NCBI GenBank assembly: GCA_963748295.1
Contig: CAVVIH010000002.1
Coordinates: forward strand, 496,001-560,000
Reading direction: 5' to 3'
Origin: CAVVIH01 sp963748295
Lineage (GTDB): Bacteria; Acidobacteriota; Vicinamibacteria; Vicinamibacterales; 2-12-FULL-66-21
DNA: 64,000 nucleotides
How positions within the stretch are numbered: the stretch's first letter is position 1; each line of letters starts with the position of its first letter. This document shows, one piece after another, positions 9,339 to 19,103 of the stretch. Position numbers and translations under genes: made by a program. The notes below the pieces were generated by a model that was not told the DNA's origin, did not search any database, and worked only from the letters and a program-made list of their open reading frames with translations.

Positions 9339-10633
9339 TGCGTGCATCGGCTCAGCGGCCGAACACGCCCGACAGCCGGGAGCGAGCGGCGCTCGTCGGG
9401 CTGTTCAGCGGCCCTTCCCGGCAATTCGATCCGGAACATTCGCTCGACGAGCTGGCTGGTCTTGCGGCCGCGGCAGGCGCGCACGGTCGTGCTGCGCGTG
9501 CTGCAGGATCGTCCGAAGCCGGATCCCGCGACGTTTCTCGGCAGCGGCAAGGTCGAATCGCTCGCCCTGTCGTGCGATGAGGTCGCGCGCCGACGTCGTG
9601 ATCTTCGACAACGAGCTGAGCCCCGCGCAGCTGCGCAACCTCGAGCGCATCCTCGATCGCAAGGTCGTCGATCGCACGCAGCTGATCCTCGACATCTTCG
9701 CGCGCCGCGCCAGGACGCGCGAAGGCAAGCTCCAGGTTGAGCTCGCCCAGCTCAAATACCTGATGCCGCGCCTGGTCGGCGCGAACGACGCGCTCTCGCG
9801 TCTCGGCGGCGGCATCGGCACGCGCGGCCCTGGTGAAACCAAGCTCGAAACGGACCGCCGGCGCATCCGCCATCGTGTCAGCATTGTCGCCAAGGACATC
9901 GACGCGGTGCGGCGCCGCCGGGCGCAGCTCCGCGAGCGCCGGCACAAGTCGGCGGTGCCGACGGTGGCGCTCGTCGGCTACACGAACGCCGGCAAGACCA
10001 CGCTGTTCAATGCGCTCACCGGCGACCAGGCGGCCGCCTCGAACGCGCTGTTCGTGACGCTCGACCCGCTCGTCCGCAAGGTGCGCCTGCCGGACCGCCG
10101 CGAGCTGCTGGTGTCGGACACGGTCGGCTTCATCGAGCGTCTCCCGCACTCGCTCGTCGCCGCCTTCCGCGCCACGCTCGAAGAAGTCGCGGCCGCCGAT
10201 CTGCTGCTGCACGTCGTCGACGCGTCGAGCCCCGATCGCGAGCGGCACATGAACGCGGTGAGGGAAGTGCTGGCCGAAGTCGGCGCCGACACGGTGCCCG
10301 ACGCTCGACGTCTTCAACAAATGCGACCGGCTCGACGCCGCCGAACGGGAACGGCTCACCGCGATATATCCGGGAGCGCTGTGCGTCTCGGCGCTGACGG
10401 GCGAGGGACGCGACGAGCTGATCGCCGCGATGGAGTCGCGCCTCGCGCTGGACACCACCCGCGTCACCTTCGAGTTCAAGGCCGCCTCGGAAGCCGATCG
10501 CAGTCAGATTTCACATCTCTATCGCGTCGGGCGCATCCTGCGTCACGTCGCATCGGACGGGCAGATCGTGATCGAGGCGGAGCTGCCGCGCCGCGTGCTC
10601 GACAAGTTCGCCGCCGCCGCGCAAAGTTCATGA
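9338..10633 (+). CDS. hflX: GTPase HflX; frameshifted
   Basis: HflX is a ribosome-associated GTPase that splits stalled or stressed 70S ribosomes. The N-terminal domain shows DPATFLGSGKVESLAL and IFDNELSPAQLRNLE; the glycine-rich GGGIGTRGPGETKLETDRR loop leads to the G domain with G1 VGYTNAGKTTLFNALTG, G3 DTVGFIERLPHSLVAAF and, after a break near 10305, NKCD-like residues. Breaks near 9478 and 9583 divide the N-terminal part. The C-terminal domain ends DGQIVIEAELPRRVLDKFAA. It overlaps the upstream Sua5-type gene by one base and the downstream lipoprotein gene by four. Confidence 0.88.
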
Positions 10634-12015
10634 AGACGACCGCCTCGCTCCGGCCGGTGCTGCACCTGACGCTCGCCGCGGTGCTGGCGGCTGCTGCCGC
10701 GTGCGCGCCGAAAGCGCCCGATCTTCCGGCGGGCGGCAGCGTCAACAAGTATCCGGACTTCATCTTTCCCGCCGCGCCGGGCGACATGGGAACGCCCGCG
10801 GCGCAGGAGCGCCACAAGGCGGGCTGGTTGTGGCTCCAGGCGGGCGATCTGCGCGCGGCCGAACGGAACTTCGAGACCACGTTGAAGATGGCGCCGGACT
10901 TCTATCCGTCCGAAGCCGGGCTCGGCTACGTCGAGCTCGCTCGAAAGGACCCGAAGGCGGCGGTCTCGCATTTCGACAACGCCGTGGTGATGAACCCGCG
11001 CTACGTCCCGGCGCTCGTCGGACGCGGCGAGGCGCTGCTGTCGCTCGGCAACCGCGACCAGGCGCTGCAAAGCTTCGAGGCGGCGATCGCGTCCGACGCC
11101 GACCTGTCGGGCCTCCGAAGCCGCATCGACGTGCTGCGGTTCCGCGGGCTGCAGGACGACGTCGCCATGGCGAGAAAGGCGGCGGAGAGCGGCAACCTCG
11201 ACGAGGCGCGCGACGCGTATCAGCGGGCGCTGGCCGCATCCCCGCAGAGTCCCTTCCTTCTGCGCGAGCTGGCGGTCGTCGAACGCCGCGCCGGCAACCT
11301 CCCGCGCGCGGTCGAACTGATCCAGCAGGCGCTCGAGCAGGAGCCCACCGACGTGCGCACGCTGATGGCGCTCGGCGAGCTGCACGAGGCGCAGGGGGAT
11401 CTCGGCAAGGCGATCGAAGCCTATGAGGGCGTCGTCGCACTCGAAGTGAACGACGCCGTCGAGAAACGGATCGACGCGCTTCGCGAGAGGCTCCTGCTCG
11501 CGACGCTCCCGGCCGAATTCCACGCGATTCCAAACGCGGCGTCGCTGTCGCGCGCGGATCTTGCAGCGCTGTTCGGCGTCCGGCTGGACGGCGTGATCAA
11601 GCGGTCGCCGCGCCGGAGCGCGGTAGTCATCACCGACGTCCGCGGACACTGGGCCACGCCGTGGATCCAGGCCGTCACCCGCGCCGGGCTGATCGAGGTG
11701 TATCCCAATCACACGTTCCAGCCGGACGCGGCGGTCCGCCGCTCGGATCTCGCGCAGGCCGCGAGCCGCGTCCTGACGCTGATCGGCCGCGAGAAGCCGG
11801 CGCTCGGCGAACGCTGGAAGGACTCTTCGAAACGTCGGTTCCTTGACGTATCCCAGGGGCACCCGGCGTACGCCGCCGCCTCCCTCGTCGTCGAGGCCGG
11901 CGTCATGCGCCCGGCTGACGATGGCAGTTTCCTGCTGTCCCGGCCGGTGAGCGGCGCCGAGGCGGTTGCCGCGGTGAGGAAGCTCGAGGAACTGGCCGAG
12001 AGCTCGACTCGATGA
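10630..12015 (+). CDS. TPR lipoprotein with C-terminal SLH-like domain
   Basis: The 461-residue protein begins with a signal peptide of type II: a basic MKTTASLRP start, a long Leu/Ala helix and a lipobox ending AAAAAC at about residue 24. Residues 55-295 are tetratricopeptide repeats, for example LGYVELARKDPKAAVSHFDN and LRELAVVERRAGNLPRAVEL. The C-terminal region from about residue 330 reads VRGHWATPWIQAVTRAGLIE and later FLDVSQGHPAYAAASLVVEA, two S-layer-homology-like units with the typical spacing. It is probably an envelope-anchored scaffold. Start and stop overlap hflX and pgsA (ATGA), so it sits in a translationally coupled row. Confidence 0.8.
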   Translation: MKTTASLRPVLHLTLAAVLAAAAACAPKAPDLPAGGSVNKYPDFIFPAAPGDMGTPAAQERHKAGWLWLQAGDLRAAERNFETTLKMAPDFYPSEAGLGYVELARKDPKAAVSHFDNAVVMNPRYVPALVGRGEALLSLGNRDQALQSFEAAIASDADLSGLRSRIDVLRFRGLQDDVAMARKAAESGNLDEARDAYQRALAASPQSPFLLRELAVVERRAGNLPRAVELIQQALEQEPTDVRTLMALGELHEAQGDLGKAIEAYEGVVALEVNDAVEKRIDALRERLLLATLPAEFHAIPNAASLSRADLAALFGVRLDGVIKRSPRRSAVVITDVRGHWATPWIQAVTRAGLIEVYPNHTFQPDAAVRRSDLAQAASRVLTLIGREKPALGERWKDSSKRRFLDVSQGHPAYAAASLVVEAGVMRPADDGSFLLSRPVSGAEAVAAVRKLEELAESSTR

Positions 12016-12593
12016 ACCTGACGGCCGCCAACCAGCTCACGATCCTCCGGATGCTGCTGATTCCGGCGTTCGTGATCTTGCTGATGTACGGCTATCGCGG
12101 CTGGGCGCTCGTTACATTTTTCGCCGCCGGCATCACAGATTTGTTGGATGGGCTGATCGCGCGATGGACCGGTCAGAAGACGACGCTCGGCGCGTGGCTC
12201 GATCCGATGGCGGACAAGCTGCTGCTCGTCACGATGTTCGTGATGCTGACGCTGCCCGACATCGGGTCGGCGAATCGTCTGCCGCTCTGGTTCACGGTCC
12301 TGGTAATCAGCAGGGATGTTGCAATAGTGCTCACCGTCGCCGTCGTGAACCTCGCAGTTGGGCCGCGCACCTTCAAGCCGTCCATCTTCGGCAAAATCGC
12401 GACCGCCACCTACATCGTCACCGGGGTCGTGGCGCTGTATTTCAATTACCTCAACCGGGAGTCGTCCGTCGTGCGTGTCTTCGTGTACGCGTCGCTTGCA
12501 ATCACGTTCGTTTCGGCGTTCCATTACCTCGGTCAGGTCGTAAAGCTGGGTCACGGCGCGACCGACAATCAGGCTGTAGACGCCAGACGCTGA
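12012..12593 (+). CDS. pgsA: CDP-diacylglycerol--glycerol-3-phosphate 3-phosphatidyltransferase
   Basis: An integral membrane CDP-alcohol phosphatidyltransferase making phosphatidylglycerophosphate. The catalytic motif D-G-x2-A-R-x8-G-x3-D-x3-D is exact: D46, G47, A50, R51, G60, D64, D68. About five hydrophobic helices are visible. The N-terminal NQLTILRMLLIPAF is typical of PgsA rather than of phosphatidylserine or cardiolipin synthases. Length, 193 residues, is normal. It begins inside the stop codon of the TPR lipoprotein gene. Unlike its neighbours it is free of frameshifts. Confidence 0.92.
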   Translation: MNLTAANQLTILRMLLIPAFVILLMYGYRGWALVTFFAAGITDLLDGLIARWTGQKTTLGAWLDPMADKLLLVTMFVMLTLPDIGSANRLPLWFTVLVISRDVAIVLTVAVVNLAVGPRTFKPSIFGKIATATYIVTGVVALYFNYLNRESSVVRVFVYASLAITFVSAFHYLGQVVKLGHGATDNQAVDARR

Positions 12594-12636
12594 CGTTTCA
12601 CAAACCTACACATCCTGGCCCACCGGAGTTCCCCCG

Positions 12637-15354
12637 ATGCTCGAGGCATTCAAGAAAACACAGACGAAACCGGCGCAGCAGCAGGCCGACGAGCTGCAGG
12701 CGCTGATTGCCACCTCCAAGGAAGAGCGCGCGGCGCTCAGCACGATGCTGACGCAGATTCAGCTGCAGGCCTCGAAGCTGGCGACGGCAGGGAAGAACCT
12801 GCAGGACGTCGAGGAGCTCGTCACCAAGGCCAACGCGCGGCTCGATCAGGTGTCGCAGCGGCTGGAGGCGGCGGAGACTCGCTCGGTCGAGCTCGAGGCG
12901 GTCGATGCACGGATTGGCACGCTGACCGACGGCGTCTTTCGCGCCGAGCAGGAAGCAGCCCGCCTGACCGCGCCGGACGGGGAGCTGCAGCAGCATCGCC
13001 AGGCCATCGAGCACCTCGCGGCGAGGGCGATCGAGGCCCGCGAAACGCTCGACGCGCTCAAGGAAGAGCACGCCGGGGTCGAGCGGATCAGGGCCGACGT
13101 CAGGGAAGTCACGAAGGATGCGGGGGAGATCGGCAAACGCACCGGCGTGCTGCAGTCGGACGTCGAGCAGCTTCGCGCGGCATCGGCGGCGCTTACCGCC
13201 GAGCTCACGCAGATGCAGCAGACCTCCGCGGACACCCGCACGCACGCGGCGGCGAGCGCCGAGGCGGTGCAGGACGTCCAGCGCCGGCTCGGGTCGCTGG
13301 CGCAGCTGGAAGAAACCGGACGGCTCGCCGAGGAGCGGCTGACCGCGCTCAACGCGCTGGCCGAGCACACCGGTCAGAAGATCAAGACGCTCGAGAACCA
13401 GAAGCACATCGTGGAACGGGCGGTGATGGAGTCCAACCGGCTGAACGAGATGATCTGGAACATGGAAGTCCAGACCAAGAAGCTCGAGGACGCCGCGCGT
13501 CAGACGACGACGACCGAGGAGCTGGTCGAGCGCGTCGAGAAGATGGCTCGCGATGTCGGTGCGCAGCTCGAATCCGGCACCCGCGCACGCGAGGAGTTCG
13601 TGAGCGAGATTCAGCGGCTCGAGCAGTCGCGGAGCGCGACCGCCGATCTGGTCCGCGTGCAGACCGAGCGCGTCGCGCTCGAGCGGCGTGAGCTGGCGGG
13701 CTTCGACGAACGCGTGAAGGTGCTCCAGAGCTCCATCGACAGCATCGAGAAGGCGGCGCAGGGGCTCACGGCGCGTGACTCGCAGGTCACGGCAATCGGC
13801 GCCAGGGTCGATCAGCTCTCGCGGGATCTGCGCGGCGCGAGCGAGCGGGCCGAGGGTGTGCTCGCGAGCCAGGGCGCGGTCGAAGACCTGCAGCAGGCGC
13901 TGACGCAGGTCAACGACCTGGCGCGCGTCACGGGCGCGCGCTACGACGCGCTCATCGCCAGCCGCCAGCAGGTGGATCTGGTCCGTTCGGAGTTCGAGAA
14001 GGTTCATACGCTGTATTCGGAAGCGGCCCGGCTGCGCGAGTCGATGGCGGGCGAGCGGTCGCAGATCGAATTGTTCCTCCAGCGGGCGTCGGCGTTCGCG
14101 GCCGGCCTGCCGGATCTGCAGGCGCGGATCGATGCGGTGTCGAGCCGCTTCGGATCCCTCGACGACAGCAGCCGCAAGGCGGAGGCGCTCACCTCGCTCG
14201 TCGGCCAGCTCGAGGAGCGGACGACGCGCCTGAGCGGACAGCGCCAGATCCTCGAGCAGCTCGAGGCCCGCCTCGGATCGCTCAACGGCCTCGCGGCCGA
14301 GACCGATCGGCGGTTCGAGGAACAGCACGCGCGACGCGCGGATCTCGACGCGATCCGCAGCCGCATCGAAGGCGTCACGCACAAGGCGGCCGAAGCGATC
14401 CAGAAGCTGGAGGACGTCAGCGCGGCGCAGGCACGCCTGGCGCCGGCCGCCGAACAGGTCACCGAGCTGCTGTCGGACATCGCGCGCGCGCAGGAACGGC
14501 TCGGCGCGCTGAGGGTCGCGGACGACGACGTCACCGCGCAGGAGAGCCGGCTGATCGACATCCTGGCGCGCAGCGAGACCGCGGCCAACACGGCATCCGC
14601 GCGGGTCGCGCAGATGCAGAGCCTTGCCGAGGAGCTCGAGCGCTCCGCGGCGGTCAAGGACAACCTGCTGTCCGAGCTCGCGCGCGTCGAGGCGAAGCAG
14701 CTCGAGGTCGCGATGCAGGCGCACGAAGCGCACGGCCAGCTCCAGGCGCTCGACGCGAGCACCAAGGAGACGGACCAGCGCCGGCGCCACATCGCGGCGG
14801 CCGACAAGCGTCTCGGCGCGTTCCAGACGCGGCTCGACGAGCTGCAGAGCGCGACGTCGGAGGTCGAGCGCCGCATGGAACAGCTCGCCGAGCGCGAGAC
14901 CGTGGTCCACGCGGTGCGGCAGCAGGTCGATGCCGTTCACGAAATCAGCGCGAAGAGCCGCGCCGATCTCGAGTACGTCGAGAGCCACCGCAACGACGTG
15001 ACGGCGCTCCGCGAGCGCGTCGACGAGCTGCTCGGCGCGATCGCCGAAACCGAGACGCGGCTCGCGTCAATCCAGGGCCGCCGCCAGCTGGTAGACGAGG
15101 TCCAGGTCAAGACCAGCGTGATCCTGAACATGCTCGAGGACGTCAGGCTGAACGTCGAGACGCTCGGCGAGCAGCGGGCGGTCATGGACCACGCGCTCGA
15201 GAGCTGCAGCCGGCTCGGCGAGATGGTCCGCGACGCGCAGTCGACGATGAGGGCTTTGCAGAACGAGCGGGAAGTGGCGGAACGGATTCAGCGCGGCATC
15301 AAGCAGCTGAAGTCGAAAACGCCGGCGCCGATGGACAAGCGGAAGCCGGCGTAG
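12637..15354 (+). CDS. Long coiled-coil protein, 905 residues, function unknown
   Basis: Apart from short ends, the whole protein is rich in Ala, Glu, Gln, Arg and Leu, with hydrophobic residues every three to four positions and very few Pro or Gly breaks, as in an extended coiled coil. I see no signal peptide, membrane helix or nucleotide-binding motif, so it is probably cytoplasmic. The C-terminal 15 residues are basic and Pro-rich (SKTPAPMDKRKPA). The ATG at 12637 has a weak upstream GGAG. It follows pgsA by 43 bp on the same strand and ends 3 bp from the convergent UDP-xylose synthase gene. It could be a filament or spacer protein; no known family is recognised. Confidence 0.8.
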   Translation: MLEAFKKTQTKPAQQQADELQALIATSKEERAALSTMLTQIQLQASKLATAGKNLQDVEELVTKANARLDQVSQRLEAAETRSVELEAVDARIGTLTDGVFRAEQEAARLTAPDGELQQHRQAIEHLAARAIEARETLDALKEEHAGVERIRADVREVTKDAGEIGKRTGVLQSDVEQLRAASAALTAELTQMQQTSADTRTHAAASAEAVQDVQRRLGSLAQLEETGRLAEERLTALNALAEHTGQKIKTLENQKHIVERAVMESNRLNEMIWNMEVQTKKLEDAARQTTTTEELVERVEKMARDVGAQLESGTRAREEFVSEIQRLEQSRSATADLVRVQTERVALERRELAGFDERVKVLQSSIDSIEKAAQGLTARDSQVTAIGARVDQLSRDLRGASERAEGVLASQGAVEDLQQALTQVNDLARVTGARYDALIASRQQVDLVRSEFEKVHTLYSEAARLRESMAGERSQIELFLQRASAFAAGLPDLQARIDAVSSRFGSLDDSSRKAEALTSLVGQLEERTTRLSGQRQILEQLEARLGSLNGLAAETDRRFEEQHARRADLDAIRSRIEGVTHKAAEAIQKLEDVSAAQARLAPAAEQVTELLSDIARAQERLGALRVADDDVTAQESRLIDILARSETAANTASARVAQMQSLAEELERSAAVKDNLLSELARVEAKQLEVAMQAHEAHGQLQALDASTKETDQRRRHIAAADKRLGAFQTRLDELQSATSEVERRMEQLAERETVVHAVRQQVDAVHEISAKSRADLEYVESHRNDVTALRERVDELLGAIAETETRLASIQGRRQLVDEVQVKTSVILNMLEDVRLNVETLGEQRAVMDHALESCSRLGEMVRDAQSTMRALQNEREVAERIQRGIKQLKSKTPAPMDKRKPA

Positions 15355-15357
15355 GCG

Positions 15358-16293
15358 CTAGACCTTCTCGCGGAAGTACTCGAGGGTCTTCTTCAGGCCC
15401 TCTTCGAGCGTCACCTTCGGCTCCCAGCCGAGCAGCGTCCGCGCCCGGGTGATATCGGGCTGTCGAACCTTCGGATCGTCTTCCGGCAGCGGCCGGTAGA
15501 CGATCTGGCTCTTCGATCCCGTCAGCCGCAGGATCTCGCGCGCGATTTCCTCGACCGTCATCTCGTGCGGGTTGCCGATGTTGACGGGATCGTTGACGTT
15601 CGAATCCATCAGCCGGATGATGCCTTCCACCAGATCGCTGACGTAGCAGAAGCTCCGGGTCTGCTTGCCGGTGCCGAAGATCGTGATGTCCTCGCCGTGC
15701 AGCGCCTGGCTCATGAAGGCGGGCACCGCGCGGCCGTCGTGCAGGCGCATCCGCGGTCCGTAGGTGTTGAAGATCCGCACGATCTTCGTGTCCAGCCCGT
15801 GATACCGGTGGTAGGCCGTCGTCATCGCCTCGGCGAAGCGCTTGGCTTCGTCGTAGACGCCGCGCGGGCCGATCGGGTTCACGTTGCCCCAGTAGGTTTC
15901 CTTCTGCGGATGCTCGAGCGGATCGCCGTAGACCTCTGACGTCGACGCCAGGACGAAGCGCGCCTTCTTTTCCTTCGCCAGTCCGAGCGCCTTGTGCGTG
16001 CCCAGCGCGCCGACCTTCAGCGTCGGAATCGGCAGCTCGAGGTAGTCGATCGGGCTGGCCGGGCTCGCCCAGTGCAGCACCGCGTCGACCGGCCCTTCGA
16101 CGAACATGTAGTTGGTGACGTCGTGCTTGATGAACAGGAAATCGCGGTTGGCGAGATGCGCGATGTTGGCCGTGCTGCCGGTCGCCAGGTTGTCGATGCC
16201 GACCACCGAGTGCCCGCGATCGAGCAGCGCTTCCGCGAGATGGGAGCCGATGAACCCGGCTGCGCCGGTGATGACGATCCTGGCATTCAGCAA
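15358..16293 (-). CDS. UDP-glucuronate decarboxylase (UDP-xylose synthase), SDR family
   Basis: The NAD-binding GAAGFIGSHLAEAL is at residues 10-23, followed by the UXS-type signature HWASPASPIDYLELPIPTLK, STSEVYGDP with the catalytic Ser, and the Y-x3-K pair in GVYDEAKRFAEA. IFGTGKQTRSFCYVSDL is the sugar-binding tail. It converts UDP-glucuronate to UDP-xylose with internal NAD recycling. With the ugd gene at 23.6 kb it gives a UDP-glucose to UDP-xylose route for the surface polysaccharide. The start is a TTG since no in-frame ATG precedes the Rossmann motif. It is the last gene of a leftward glycosyltransferase run. Confidence 0.9.
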   Translation of the reverse strand: MLNARIVITGAAGFIGSHLAEALLDRGHSVVGIDNLATGSTANIAHLANRDFLFIKHDVTNYMFVEGPVDAVLHWASPASPIDYLELPIPTLKVGALGTHKALGLAKEKKARFVLASTSEVYGDPLEHPQKETYWGNVNPIGPRGVYDEAKRFAEAMTTAYHRYHGLDTKIVRIFNTYGPRMRLHDGRAVPAFMSQALHGEDITIFGTGKQTRSFCYVSDLVEGIIRLMDSNVNDPVNIGNPHEMTVEEIAREILRLTGSKSQIVYRPLPEDDPKVRQPDITRARTLLGWEPKVTLEEGLKKTLEYFREKV

Positions 16294-16363
16294 TCACGCT
16301 CGTGCGATCCCATTGCCCCGCTCCGCTCAGTCCGCATTCGCCACTCGCTGCCACTCGCTGCAA

Positions 16364-17800
16364 TCAGTACGCGTGTTTCTGGATGCCTTTGAGCACGGTG
16401 AGCCACATGATCTTGATGTCGAGGCCGACCGACCAGTTCTCGATGTAGTAGAGGTCGTATTCGATGCGCTTTTCGAGCGACGTGTTGCCGCGCCACCCGT
16501 TGACCTGCGCCCAGCCGGTGATGCCCGCCTTGACCTTGTGCCGCAGCATGTACTGCGGGATGCGGTGCTTGAACTGCTCGACGAAGTAGGGACGCTCCGG
16601 ACGCGGGCCGACGATCGACATGTCGCCGCGAAAGACGTTCCAGAACTGCGGCAGCTCGTCGAGGTCGAAGCGCCGCAGCCAGCGGCCGACCGGCGTGCAG
16701 CGCGGATCGTTCTCGCGCGCCCAGATCGGGCCGGTCTCGTCCTCCGCTCCCTCGTACATCGAGCGGAACTTGTAGACCTGGAACGCCTTGCCGTCGAGCC
16801 CCATGCGCTCCTGCGTGTAGAACACCGCGCCGCTGCGACGACCGCTTGATGAGCGCCGCGATCATCAGGAACGGCATGGCGAGCGCCGACAGCGCGAGCC
16901 CCGAGGTCGCGACGTCGATCGACGCGCTTCAGCACGCTGTTGAAGCCGCGCAGCGGCACGTCGTTGAGGCTGATGATCGGCACGCCGTCGAGGTTCTCGA
17001 GCCGGGCGCGCAGCGCGATGAACTGCAGCAGGTCGGGGACGACGTGCACGTCGACGCCTTCGCGGTTCGTCGCTTCGACGAGGCCGAGCATCTTGACGTG
17101 CTCCTCGAGCGGCAGCGTCACGTAGAGGTGATCGATCTTCTCCTGGCGGATGATCTCGTCGGCATCGGCAGCATGCCGAGCAGCGGCAGCCCGCGGTAGC
17201 CGATGTGATCGCCCGACGCACGATCGTCGAGGAACCCGATGACCTTGAAGCCAAGCTCGCGGTGCTCGAGCAGCTTGTCGGCGACCAGGCGGCCGAGATC
17301 GCTCGCGCCGGCAATCAGCACCCGCTTGAGTCCGATGCCAGCCTTCCAGCGGCGGTCCAGCACCTCGCGAACCACTTCGCGGGAGGTGTAGGTGAAGCGT
17401 GACGTTGATGACCAGGAAGATCAGCCAGACGAGCTGCGCGACTTCGTAGACGCCCTCGATTCTTCAGCTCGTCGCTGAGATAGTAGGTGCTGTAATACAG
17501 CGTGCCGATGATGCCGAGCACGACCGCCAGCGTGCTGCCGACGAACACGGCGAAGAAGTCGTCCACGCGCGAGCGGCCGCGCCGCAGCCGATACAGTCCC
17601 TGGACGTGATAGGCGATCGGCACCAGCGCCCCGACCCACGGCAGCAGGCTGACATACCACTCGACTGGGGGAATGCCTTTCCAGACGGGAATCGCCGCTG
17701 TAGAACCGGACGCGTACGCAAGGCCGAACGCCGCCATGCCGAGGATGGCGTCGGTCATGACGTACAGCAACACGAGCAGCCGGTTATGCCGCCGCATCAT
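16364..17800 (-). CDS. WcaJ-type undecaprenyl-phosphate sugar phosphotransferase; frameshifted
   Basis: The C-terminal half carries the polyprenyl glycosylphosphotransferase domain: KFRSMYEGAEDETGPIWARE, DELPQFWNVFRGDMSIVGPR and GITGWAQVNGWRGNTSLEKR, with the DELPQ and VGPRP catalytic residues. The N-terminal part has about four membrane helices, then a CoA-binding-like Rossmann domain (RVLIAGASDLGRLVADKLL). Frame breaks lie near 17470, 17400, 17160, 16925 and 16840. Such enzymes load the first sugar phosphate on undecaprenyl phosphate to begin a repeat unit in the inner membrane. It is probably the initiating transferase of this locus. Confidence 0.87.
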
Positions 17801-17883
17801 TTGGTTGGCCTCGACTTCGGCCTATGCTCACGCCCGTGGACATCTTGCGGCAATGAAGGCGGCTGGTACTCACGCCCGCTGAT

Positions 17884-17914
17884 CCCGGCCCCCGGCCCCC
17901 GGCCCCTGGCCCCT
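17884..17914. repeat. Heptamer array, unit GGCCCCC/GGCCCCT
   Basis: Four units in exact 7-bp register, GGCCCCC twice and GGCCCCT twice, directly after the stop codon of the next leftward GT4 gene. The same kind of unit forms both arms of the array inside priA. Confidence 0.75.
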
Positions 17915-17929
17915 GACGTAAGCGCGTCC

Positions 17930-19103
17930 TCAAACCGCGCTGAAATCCGTCTTGAAGCGATCGCGTGAGAAGCGCAGGGCGTGGTTTCGGATCGCGGCGG
18001 GGTCGAACTGAATCTTTCGGGCTCGGTGCAGGCCGGCGGTCAGCGCTTCGACCGATCCGTCCGGCACCAGGACGCCGGTCTCGCCGTCGACGACCGTTTC
18101 GCACGCGCCGCCCGCACCTAAGGCGACGACAGGGCAGCCGCACGCCTGCGCTTCGACCGGCACCAGGCCGAAGTCCTCGACGCCGGGCAGCAGGACGGCG
18201 GTGGCCTGCTGATACAGCTCGCGGATTTCTTCGTTCGAGCGCCAGCCGAGGAACTCGACGTCGGCGCCGGCCCGGCGTTGGAGGCGTGCGAGTTCCGGCC
18301 GCTGCCCACGACCTTCAACGGAGCTCCAGCCGCACGGCACGCATCGATCGCGACATCAATCTTCTTGTAAGGAACGAGAGCGGAAACAACCAGGAAACCT
18401 CGGCGCTCGGCGTTGGGCGCTGGGCGCTCGGCGCCGGGCCTTCGGTGCTGGCCCTGGAGCAGGCTGTCGGGAAGGCGATAAAACTCTGTATCTACAGGAG
18501 GATACACAACGGTCGACCCGCGATTATAGTATCGGCGGATCCGCCCCGCAACATAGCGACGAGTTCGCGACAAGCCGTCCACCCGCCCCGCCGTCGCCGC
18601 ATCCCACCTCGCCAGCCGCGCCAGCACCGGCCGCAGCAGCTTCGTGCGCAACCTTGCCGACCTGTCGGACCGAAATACGCGTTGAACTGGTCCCAGGCGT
18701 AACGCATCGGCGAGTGGCAGTAGCAGACGTGCACCGCCCGGCCCGGTCGGATCACCGACTTCACCGCGCAATGGCTGCTGCTGATCACGAGGTCGTAACG
18801 GTCGAGGTCGAAGGACTCGACGACCGCGGGGAAGAGCGGCAGCAGATGCCGATAGAAGCGGCCGACCGCGGGCAGCCGGTCGACCACGACGTTCGGATGG
18901 ATCGCGCTCTCGAGCGCGGCGAACGCTGTTCGGGACGTGGACGAGCGTGAACAGCGTCAGCCCGCGGAAACAGCTCGCAGATGCGCGTCGAGCACCTTCT
19001 CGCCGCCGCGCATGCCGGTCAGCCAGTCGTGCACAACCGCGACGCGCGATCCGCCGGGCCCGGCCTGAGCGCGCCAGGTGTCGGCCGAGTCGAAGGCCGT
19101 CAA
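17930..19103 (-). CDS. Glycosyltransferase family 4; frameshifted, with heptamer-derived linker insert
   Basis: The N-terminal domain opens VAVVHDWLTGMRGGEKVL, the donor-binding glycine turn of a WbaZ-like mannosyltransferase group, followed by LFTLVHVPNS, VISSSHCAVKSVI and CYCHSPMRYAWDQFNAYF. The C-terminal domain has FLVVSALVPYKKIDVAI and LPGVEDFGLVPVEAQACGCP with the E-x7-E pair. Breaks occur near 18965, 18915, 18650, 18545 and 18290. Between the two Rossmann domains the chain contains a GCGCTCG-type heptamer array (18401-18450) read as an Arg/Pro/Ala-rich linker. The start is a TTG overlapping the upstream gene's stop by four bases. Confidence 0.83.
18401..18450. repeat. Intragenic heptamer array, unit GCGCTCG
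   Basis: GCGCTCG, GCGTTGG, GCGCTGG, GCGCTCG and GCGCCGG follow in 7-bp register inside the GT4 gene. They encode the linker just before the first strand of the C-terminal nucleotide-sugar-binding domain and keep the frame open. Confidence 0.75.

Noticed and set aside
9577..12015. An 812-codon open frame that appears to fuse HflX with the TPR/SLH-like lipoprotein
   Set aside because: The middle part is out-of-frame translation of the HflX C-terminal domain; the true HflX end (10633) and a proper signal peptide at ATG 10630 show two genes joined by a frameshift.
12598..14988. A 796-codon open frame antisense to the coiled-coil gene
   Set aside because: Arg/Leu/Asp-rich translation typical of the reverse strand of a GC-rich coiled-coil gene; no start signal or family.
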